A stretch of 64,000 bases of DNA. It comes from Thalassolituus hydrocarboniclasticus. Lineage in GTDB: Bacteria > Pseudomonadota > Gammaproteobacteria > Pseudomonadales > Oceanobacteraceae. The stretch covers positions 1,236,448-1,300,447 of the forward strand of contig NZ_CP054475.1 of NCBI RefSeq assembly GCF_025345565.1, given 5' to 3'. Of the stretch, positions 57,506 to 64,000 are shown one piece after another. Numbering within the stretch: the first letter of the stretch is position 1; each line of letters starts with the position of its first letter. Made by a program: the position numbers and the translations under genes. The notes under the pieces are model-generated. The model was not told the DNA's origin. It saw nothing but the letters and a program-made list of their open reading frames with translations, and searched no databases.

Positions 57506-59866
57506 ATGATGCGCTTGCTGCTCTGGTGTTTTTTGATCATTGCGAACAGCTCTTACGCAGGACTTTTATGCGACTGGCCATATCGTACAGAAGTTACCCT
57601 GAGTGAAAATTCCGGTTCCACGCTGACCAACTATCAGATTCTGTTACGTCTTAACGGTAATGAACTTCATCCGTCCTATGACTGGACATCTGCAGGTAAC
57701 GATCTGCGTATTTTTGATCAGGATGACACTACCGAAATCCCTTATTACATTGATAACTGGAATGCCCAGACAAAAAACGCAGAAGTCTGGATTAAATTAG
57801 CCAGTCTGCCTGCCAACAGCAGCCGTAAAATTTATCTTTATTACGGTAAATCGGAAGCTTCTCCATTGGCACAGGTTCCGCCGGTATTTGATAAACCCGG
57901 TATCCGTTTTCATACCCGCTACTCTACTGTGGATCCGCAGAATAAAGCAGAAGGTTTTGCTGCCTTTAATAACAGTAATGATAACAACAGCGGGTACGGT
58001 TGTACTTTCGTAACCAATTTTACCAATGTCAGCAATCACCAGACGTTTGCTAATGGCAGCCGGACTAATATCGTTGCTTATTCACAAAGTTACTTTGAGG
58101 TAAGGCCGGGCGAGGGTGGAGAATGGTTTTTCCGCTATGGCGCTGATTTCGGTCGGGGTGGCGGTCTTTATATTGATGGCCAGCCAGTGGAAGAAGATTG
58201 GCGCAGCGATCTGTGGTGGGAAACTGACTGGCAAAACCCTGACGTGCTTTATGGTTCCAGAGTGTTATCTGTCGGCTATCACAAAATTGAAATCATTGGT
58301 TCAGAAGGCGGCAATGATGGCGGTATTACTGCCGAGTTCTGTCGCCCGAATGGACGTTGTACGGATAGAAGAGAGTGGCGTCAAAGTTGGAATGCTTTCA
58401 GTACCTCAAATATTGATATCCGCTCCTATAGCTGTCCGATTTCCGAACCGACCGTTACCTTTGGTATGCATCAGAGCTGCAGTGCAGAACTCAGCCTGAG
58501 TGCGACGCCACCGGCTTTATGGGTCAGTGGCAATGCCCGCGATATAAGCCTGAATGTATTTAATAATGGCCCGGACGCGACACAGCCCGACACTGTATTG
58601 TCTGTCGCTTTAGGCGGCAGTTTTCAGCTGAATCAGCTGGGCAGTGCGCCCTGGAATTGTTCTCTCAGCAGCGGCGGTGCGAGCTGTACCTATTCTGCTG
58701 CCGTTGCTTCTGGTGAGGCGTTTAACCCCCTGACGTTGTCGGCGTTACCGCCTGCGGGAAGTGATGGTCAGACGTTCAGTTACAGCGCACAGGTTTCCGG
58801 CCCGCAATACGACAGCAATCTGAATAATAACCAGGTCTCAGGTTCTGTTGCGGTACGTACGCTGATTCTGCCAGCGGGGCGCAGCTGTACAGCTTCGTCC
58901 GGATTGTGGACACGTTTTTTTAATACACAGAGCAGTAGCATTGATTACGCGGCTAATGCCAGCCAGTTTCAGGCGATGGTGGATACGTTTGCCAACGAAA
59001 CCTATCTGGATGGGCAAACCATATTCAGTCAGGTTAATGGCTCAGGCAACCCGTTTGATAATCGCAGTGATGAGTATTATCTGACGATTTTTGATGGTTA
59101 TTTATATGTTCCGACCGACGGTGACTGGTGGCTGGCGCTGGATGGTGATGATGCGGTTGAAATGCGGCTGAACGATACAGTGCGTGTCAGCTGGTATGAC
59201 GGGCACGGTGCTCTTGGCGGAGCAAATACCAGTAATGCTGTACGCCTGGGTCTGGCCCGCGGTTATCATAAATTTGAGTTCCGCCATCAGGAATATACAG
59301 GTGGTGATTCTTACGCGGCGTATTGGAGTACAACCTCCAATAATTCTGCTGCCTACCAGATTATTCCGGCAGCCAATTTCTCGCAGTGTAATGGCGTGTA
59401 TGACCTGCAGCTGAATAGTACGGCACTGGTGATTTCTGATCCGGTTAATGGCAGCAGCAACCCGAAAGCCATTCCTGGTGCCGTGATTGATTACTCGGTA
59501 CGTGCCAGTAATACCGGTACGCTCAGTTCTGATCTGAACAGCACTATGTTGGTGCAGGCAATTGCTGCCGACTCTGAGTTTTATGTCGGTACCGATAGCT
59601 CCATCAGTCCGGTAACTTTTGTTAATGGCAGCGGCAATAACCGTACCGGACTGACGTTTACTTTTGACAGTCTGACCAGTACAACAGACAGTCTGGAATT
59701 TTCCAGTGATGGTGGTAACACCTTTGGCTATCAACCTGGTGCAGGTGCTGATGGTTTTGATCCTGCGATTACTCATTTCCGTCTGCGTCTGGATGGCAGT
59801 ATGAATCCCTCTCTGGGCAATCTTCAGCCATACTTCGACTATCAATACCGGGTACGTTTACACTGA
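57506..59866 (+). CDS. Large secreted DUF2341-containing protein
   Basis: 786 residues from the ATG at 57506, with GGAGG 5 bases upstream. Signal peptide MMRLLLWCFLIIANSSYA; an N-terminal DUF2341-type domain (about 20-165: DWPYRTEVTLSENSG, IYLYYGKSEASPLA), a PA14-like sugar-binding region seen twice (GLYIDGQPVEEDW... and FDGYLYVPTDGDWWLALDGDDAVEMRLND), and DUF11-like repeats (about 330-440, 630-770). Such proteins often act in cell-surface adhesion; related architecture exists in MshQ. No membrane anchor is seen. Confidence 0.72.
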   Translation: MMRLLLWCFLIIANSSYAGLLCDWPYRTEVTLSENSGSTLTNYQILLRLNGNELHPSYDWTSAGNDLRIFDQDDTTEIPYYIDNWNAQTKNAEVWIKLASLPANSSRKIYLYYGKSEASPLAQVPPVFDKPGIRFHTRYSTVDPQNKAEGFAAFNNSNDNNSGYGCTFVTNFTNVSNHQTFANGSRTNIVAYSQSYFEVRPGEGGEWFFRYGADFGRGGGLYIDGQPVEEDWRSDLWWETDWQNPDVLYGSRVLSVGYHKIEIIGSEGGNDGGITAEFCRPNGRCTDRREWRQSWNAFSTSNIDIRSYSCPISEPTVTFGMHQSCSAELSLSATPPALWVSGNARDISLNVFNNGPDATQPDTVLSVALGGSFQLNQLGSAPWNCSLSSGGASCTYSAAVASGEAFNPLTLSALPPAGSDGQTFSYSAQVSGPQYDSNLNNNQVSGSVAVRTLILPAGRSCTASSGLWTRFFNTQSSSIDYAANASQFQAMVDTFANETYLDGQTIFSQVNGSGNPFDNRSDEYYLTIFDGYLYVPTDGDWWLALDGDDAVEMRLNDTVRVSWYDGHGALGGANTSNAVRLGLARGYHKFEFRHQEYTGGDSYAAYWSTTSNNSAAYQIIPAANFSQCNGVYDLQLNSTALVISDPVNGSSNPKAIPGAVIDYSVRASNTGTLSSDLNSTMLVQAIAADSEFYVGTDSSISPVTFVNGSGNNRTGLTFTFDSLTSTTDSLEFSSDGGNTFGYQPGAGADGFDPAITHFRLRLDGSMNPSLGNLQPYFDYQYRVRLH

Positions 59867-59892
59867 TACGCCACTACTGATACAGGAAAAAC

Positions 59893-60357
59893 ATGCAGGA
59901 TCAGGCCGGACAGGATACAGAACTGCATTCGCAACTGGCAGAAAAAAAAGCGATACGTCAGCCGCTGCTGCGGGCGCTGGTGCTTGGCTGCGGCTGGCTC
60001 AGTGTTGTTCTGGGAGTGCTGGGGATTTTCCTGCCGTTGCTGCCGACAACGCCTTTCCTGTTGTTGGCCGCCGCCTGCTTTCTGCGCACATCACCGCGCT
60101 TTTATGTGTGGCTGATCCGGCATCCGAAGCTGGGCCGTTATGTGATTTATTATCTCGACGGTAAAGGCATTCCGCTGCGGGCCAAGGTTTATACGCTGTT
60201 ACTGCTGTGGAGCACCATGCTGCTGACGGCTTTTGTGCTGGTGGATCGCTTGCCGGTTAAAATTATTCTGCCTGCCATTGGTGTGCTGGTAAGCATTTAT
60301 ATTCTGCGTCAGCCAACGCTGGTATTAACGGACAGTAACGGGGACGGACGGCGTTAA
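59893..60357 (+). CDS. DUF454 (YbaN-like) inner membrane protein
   Basis: 154 residues, AGGA before the ATG. Three or so membrane helices (about 35-60, 105-145), and the family core LGCGWLSVVLGVLGIFLPLLPTTPFLLLAAACFLRTSPRFYVWLIRHPKLGRYV. Function unknown. Starts 26 bases after the DUF2341 gene. Confidence 0.88.
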   Translation: MQDQAGQDTELHSQLAEKKAIRQPLLRALVLGCGWLSVVLGVLGIFLPLLPTTPFLLLAAACFLRTSPRFYVWLIRHPKLGRYVIYYLDGKGIPLRAKVYTLLLLWSTMLLTAFVLVDRLPVKIILPAIGVLVSIYILRQPTLVLTDSNGDGRR

Positions 60358-60396
60358 CTGCACGGAGTTATTTCCGCCATTCCTGACGAAAAATGT

Positions 60397-61122
60397 TCAG
60401 CGCGGTACACCGGTATGGCCGGCAACCACTTCCAGCGCCTGACGGTCGAGAATATCAATGCGGTTATAGTGTGTGCTGATCCAGCCCTCGCTGACCCACT
60501 GTGCCAGTACCCGCGCCACCGACTGCCGCGACACGCCCATCATTTCTGCCAGTGCCTGCTGCGACATCGAGTGGCGGGTATCCATACGCTGCAACTGCAA
60601 TAATTTACGTGCCAGGCGTGCCGGCATCGGCAGCAGGGTGGCTTCTTCCACCGCATCCATCAGCAGGCGCAAACGCTGGCATAAGTGTTTTGCCAGCGTC
60701 GGCCATAATTGCGGATAACGCTGCAGCAATGACTGAAAATCCGTTGCGGCGATCAGTAATAATTCGCTGTCTTCCATCGCACTGATGTCGTGGGTGCGTG
60801 GCAGCCCGTCGACCAATGAGATTTCACCAAACCAGTCGCCGGGTAAAAAATAGGCCAGTGTCAGCACTTTACCGTCATCGGTCAGGGTGCTGACGCCCAG
60901 CCGTCCGCTGATAACCCCCATATAACCTTTCGCCAGATCGCCACGGGCATGTACCTGCTGGCCTGTGTTCAGGCGCAGAATGGTGCTGGCACGGGCCAGT
61001 TGTTCCAGCTCCGCGTCCGGCAATTCGGCCAGCCAGCTTTGCCGCAGCAGTTGCAGACGCTGCTGTACGGAGGGTTCGGCGGGTGCGGATAACGGCGGAT
61101 TGTCAGGCACAGGATTGTCCAA
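60397..61122 (-). CDS. Crp/Fnr-family transcriptional regulator
   Basis: 241 residues from TTG 61122; a GTG at 61110 is an alternative start. N-terminal cNMP-like sensor (about 30-140, LPGDWFGEISLVDGLPRTHDISAMED), long dimerisation helix, then HTH (about 185-215, MSQQALAEMMGVSRQSVARVLAQWVSEG). No cysteine set for an Fe-S cluster as in Fnr. Ligand unknown; divergent from the class II aldolase gene. Confidence 0.88.
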   Translation of the reverse strand: MDNPVPDNPPLSAPAEPSVQQRLQLLRQSWLAELPDAELEQLARASTILRLNTGQQVHARGDLAKGYMGVISGRLGVSTLTDDGKVLTLAYFLPGDWFGEISLVDGLPRTHDISAMEDSELLLIAATDFQSLLQRYPQLWPTLAKHLCQRLRLLMDAVEEATLLPMPARLARKLLQLQRMDTRHSMSQQALAEMMGVSRQSVARVLAQWVSEGWISTHYNRIDILDRQALEVVAGHTGVPR

Positions 61123-61190
61123 AAATTTACAGAGTTTGCCGCTCAGGCGGGGTATGTTGCTGGTGAGAATAATAACCAGAGGAGTTTAAG

Positions 61191-61958
61191 ATGACCAAGC
61201 AAAACGCCGTCAGCGTCCGTGAACAGGTATCCGCCGAAGAATGGCAAATGCGGGTTGATCTGGCCGCCTGTTATAACCTGGTCGCCCATTATGGCTGGGA
61301 CGATCTGATTTTTACCCATATTTCTGCCCGCGTGCCCGGCCCGGAGCACCATTTTCTGATTAACCCTTATGGTTTGATGTTTGATGAAGTATCGGCGTCT
61401 AGTCTGGTTAAGGTGGATCTGCAGGGCAATAAAGTAATGCCGTCGGAATATGAAATTAACCCGGCCGGTTTTACCATTCACAGTGCGGTGCACGAAGCCC
61501 GTGATGATGCTAAGTGCGTGATTCATTTACACACCAAAGAAGGAGTGGCGGTTTCGGCACAGAAAGACGGCCTGCTGGCAATTTCCCAGCAATCGCTGTT
61601 TCCGCTGTCCGGCCTGAGCTACCACGAATACGAAGGCGTGGCGTTAAATCCGGAAGAAAAAGTCCGCTTGGTCGCGGATCTGGGTGAAACCCAGTTTATG
61701 ATCCTGCGTAATCACGGTTTACTGACCTGTGCCGATAACGTTGCCGATGCCTTCCTGAATATGTTTATTCTGCAGCGTGCCTGCGAAGTGCAGTTACTGG
61801 CGCAGTCCGGTGGCAGTGAATTAATTATGGTGCCGGATGCCATTGTGGCCGGTATTAAACAGGCAGCACAGCAGGTAACCCGCAATGCCGGTGGCAAGCT
61901 GGCGTGGCCCGGATTATTGCGTAAACTGGAGCGTATTCAGGCACCTTATGCGCAGTAA
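61191..61958 (+). CDS. Class II aldolase/adducin family protein
   Basis: 255 residues; GAGG before the ATG. Zn2+-binding histidines in VIHLHTKEG and LRNHGLLT, and the fold landmarks GWDDLIFTHISARVPG and LINPYGLMFDEVSASSLVKVD. Family enzymes split or modify sugar phosphates, but related proteins lack aldolase activity, so the substrate stays open. Confidence 0.9.
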   Translation: MTKQNAVSVREQVSAEEWQMRVDLAACYNLVAHYGWDDLIFTHISARVPGPEHHFLINPYGLMFDEVSASSLVKVDLQGNKVMPSEYEINPAGFTIHSAVHEARDDAKCVIHLHTKEGVAVSAQKDGLLAISQQSLFPLSGLSYHEYEGVALNPEEKVRLVADLGETQFMILRNHGLLTCADNVADAFLNMFILQRACEVQLLAQSGGSELIMVPDAIVAGIKQAAQQVTRNAGGKLAWPGLLRKLERIQAPYAQ

Positions 61959-62037
61959 ATTTGTGCGCTGAAAGGTTATCGTCAGGGTCTGTTTAATCGC
62001 CAGAGTCTGTTTAATTGGTGTTAACAGGTCATGAAAC

Positions 62038-62073
62038 ACAGAGCAGGGCGAAGTTAAGCCCTGCTCTGTTTTT
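62038..62073 (+). terminator. Intrinsic terminator of the class II aldolase gene
   Basis: ACAGAGCAGGGC and GCCCTGCTCTGT pair around an 8-base loop and are followed by a T-run. Confidence 0.9.
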
Positions 62074-62095
62074 ATAAGAATAAAAAAGGGTTTTT

Positions 62096-63004
62096 ATGAG
62101 CGCCAACGCACCGTCGTTAAACCAGTGGCAGCAACAGGGAAAACGTATTTCTCTGCTGGGGCAGGATATTTTCTACTGCACCGCCGGCGATGAAACAAAA
62201 CCGGCACTGCTGCTGATTCATGGTTTTCCTACCGCCTCCTGGGACTGGCGTTACCAGTGGCAGGCGCTGAGTGAAGATTATTTTGTTATTACGATGGATA
62301 TGCTGGGTTTTGGTTTCAGTGCCAAACCGCAGAATGGCGATTACCGTATCGCCTTTCAGGCGGATTTACAGCAGGCGCTGCTTAAACATCTGAATATTCA
62401 GCAGTACAGCATTCTGGCACACGATTATGGCGATACCGTGGCACAGGAATTACTGGCCCGTGATCTTGATCAGCACGGCGCCAGTAACGGTAGCAAAAAC
62501 AGCAGCATAAGCGCCTGTATTTTATTAAATGGCGGGCTGTTTCCCGAAACCCACAAACCGGTGCTGGTACAGAAATTACTGATCAGTCCGCTGGGACCAC
62601 TGTTTGCCCGTTTGTATTCTTATAAAAAACTGCAGAAAACCTTTGCCCATATCTGTGCGAAACCACTCAGCGATGAAGAACTGCAGGGCTTCTGGACATT
62701 AATTTCACAGCAACAGGGGCTGCGGGTTTTTCATAAACTGATCCGTTATATGAGTGAACGGCGGCAATTCCGTGAGCGTTGGGTTGGTGCCTTGCAGAAT
62801 ACCCACGTGCCGCTGGCGTTAATTAATGGCTCCGCCGATCCTATTTCCGGTGAGCATATGGTGGCCCGTTACCGTGAGCTGGTAGGCGGGGAAAACATTG
62901 TGCAATTGCCGGGTATTGGTCATTATCCTCAGCTGGAAGACAGCCAGATTGTTCTCTCAGCCGTAACGTCTTTTCTGACCACGGTGATTCGCTCTGGCGG
63001 ATAA
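62096..63004 (+). CDS. Alpha/beta hydrolase, epoxide hydrolase/MEST-like
   Basis: 302 residues. Oxyanion HGFPTASWDWRYQW; an aspartate nucleophile in LAHDYGDTVAQELL, as in epoxide hydrolases and haloalkane dehalogenases; acid in SADPISG; His in GIGHYPQLED. The HDYGDTVAQE form fits the MEST-related branch. Substrate unknown. Confidence 0.87.
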   Translation: MSANAPSLNQWQQQGKRISLLGQDIFYCTAGDETKPALLLIHGFPTASWDWRYQWQALSEDYFVITMDMLGFGFSAKPQNGDYRIAFQADLQQALLKHLNIQQYSILAHDYGDTVAQELLARDLDQHGASNGSKNSSISACILLNGGLFPETHKPVLVQKLLISPLGPLFARLYSYKKLQKTFAHICAKPLSDEELQGFWTLISQQQGLRVFHKLIRYMSERRQFRERWVGALQNTHVPLALINGSADPISGEHMVARYRELVGGENIVQLPGIGHYPQLEDSQIVLSAVTSFLTTVIRSGG

Positions 63005-63025
63005 AATATTCACAACAGGGTTCGC

Positions 63026-64000
63026 ATGAATCAGCCTTCTTATTCCACTATTGCTGCCTGGGCACTGGCTATCTGCAAAGCCTTGCAGGAATCTGGCCGC
63101 GATCCTGTGCCTTTGCTGCAGGATGTCGGCCTGAATCTGCAGGAGCTGGAGCAGCATCCCGACAGCCGTGTTGCCATTGCCACTATGACCGCGTTCTGGG
63201 ACAGGGTAGAACAGGCTACTGCTAATCCGGCTTTTGGCCTGGAAGTCTCCCGTTATGTGCAGCCGATGCATTTTCGCGCCCTCGGTCTGCTGATGCTCAG
63301 CTGCCAGAATATGCAGCAGGTCATTGATAAAATCGGGCGCTATCACGCCATGATTTCCAATACCGTTAATATCCGCGTTATTCATCAGCCACACCGCATT
63401 GGTTTTGCAATTGATCCTCTGGCGGGAGTGCCGATCAGCGCCCTCGCTGTTGACGGTTTTTTTGCCACCATCGTTACCTTTGCCCGGCAGTTAACCGGGC
63501 AGAATCTGCTGGTACAGAATGTAGAATTAATGCGGTCTTTACCTGTAACAGGTGGCGAGCGCTGGAGTACGTTTTTTCAGTGCCCGGTCAACTTTCAGCA
63601 GGCGACCAACTGCCTGTGGTTTGAACGCGCACAGCTGATAAAAATGGCATTGCCCGGTGACTCACAACTGGCTGCTGCCAACGAAGCTCTGGTTGAACAA
63701 TACCTGCAAAAAATGAATGCTCTTAACTGGCACGAGCGGATAAAAAACAGCATTCAGGCGGTGCTGGAACAGGGCGAACCGACGCTGGCCGATACCGCAC
63801 AGGTCTTTAATCTGAGCGAACGGACGCTGCGGCGTTATCTGCAACAGGAAGGCACCAGTTTCCGTCAGGTACTGGAAGAAGTGCGGCGTGAAATGGCGGT
63901 ACATTACCTGCTACAGACAGCGGTGCCGGTAACGGATATCGCGTTACGGCTGGGGTTCAGTGACAGCAGTAATTTTAACCGCGCGTTTCAGCGCTGGTTT
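63026..64000 (+). CDS. AraC-family transcriptional regulator (3' partial)
   Basis: The frame starts at ATG 63026 (CAGGG upstream, MNQPSYSTIAAWALAICKAL) and stays open to the window edge, about 325 codons. N-terminal sensor of the arabinose-binding-like type (FRALGLLMLSCQNMQQVIDK), and a C-terminal AraC HTH (TLADTAQVFNLSERTLRRYLQQEG, DIALRLGFSDSSNFNRAFQRWF) cut off just before its end. It follows the hydrolase gene by 21 bp. Confidence 0.88.
   Translation, partial: MNQPSYSTIAAWALAICKALQESGRDPVPLLQDVGLNLQELEQHPDSRVAIATMTAFWDRVEQATANPAFGLEVSRYVQPMHFRALGLLMLSCQNMQQVIDKIGRYHAMISNTVNIRVIHQPHRIGFAIDPLAGVPISALAVDGFFATIVTFARQLTGQNLLVQNVELMRSLPVTGGERWSTFFQCPVNFQQATNCLWFERAQLIKMALPGDSQLAAANEALVEQYLQKMNALNWHERIKNSIQAVLEQGEPTLADTAQVFNLSERTLRRYLQQEGTSFRQVLEEVRREMAVHYLLQTAVPVTDIALRLGFSDSSNFNRAFQRWF

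Overview
The window reads as a contiguous stretch of a gammaproteobacterial chromosome, most like a marine Oceanospirillales-type organism (the genus cannot be fixed by eye). The block iscR-iscS-ndk-rlmN-pilF-ispG-hisS-yfgM-bamB-der follows the order known from Pseudomonas and E. coli. Two Na+/H+ antiporters, a zinc-type uptake operon and fatty-acid oxidation genes fit a salt-water heterotroph. No rRNA, tRNA or CRISPR array was seen.

Layout. 1-5.6 kb: end of a GldG-like ABC-associated protein, slyX, a membrane-anchored cold-shock protein, a 42-codon ORF, suhB, then trmJ-cysE. 5.7-16.1 kb: IscR-controlled iscRS (without iscU, iscA, hscBA or fdx), ndk, and a long housekeeping run up to der. 16.1-25.9 kb: small accessory genes, an ATP-grasp ligase, dnaE, an EAL phosphodiesterase, tilS and a GST. 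25.9-33.2 kb: nhaD, a cyclic-nucleotide-binding protein, a ParD-like/methionine aminopeptidase pair, corC-ypjD and ffh. 33.2-40.8 kb: a repeat-rich region. It holds a duplicated ffh terminator, a 95-bp tandem array with REP-like palindromes, three copies of a dispersed three-hairpin repeat, an AT-rich HEPN/RES toxin-like gene, yjbQ, an NhaC-type antiporter, a bestrophin, and a complete IS3-family element sitting in the loop of one repeat hairpin. 40.8-64 kb: an ABC-F protein, DUF924, def, a metal-uptake operon without its ATPase, an M48-TerB peptidase with two YbjN-like partners, a CvfB-like protein, a chemoreceptor, an acyl-CoA dehydrogenase/crotonase pair with a divergent GlxA-type regulator, a large secreted DUF2341 protein, DUF454, a Crp/Fnr regulator, a class II aldolase, an alpha/beta hydrolase and a truncated AraC regulator.

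Main points for a second look. (1) A dispersed intergenic repeat whose three hairpins show compensatory base changes between copies, one copy being split by the IS. (2) SuhB has lost the metal-binding and catalytic motifs, which suggests that only a structural or antitermination role remains. (3) The isc locus is cut down to iscRS, and IscS lacks the IscU-binding tail. (4) A RES-domain gene has integron-cassette-like edges. (5) A ParD-like/map pair has a palindromic operator candidate. (6) There is an M48-TerB plus twin YbjN operon.
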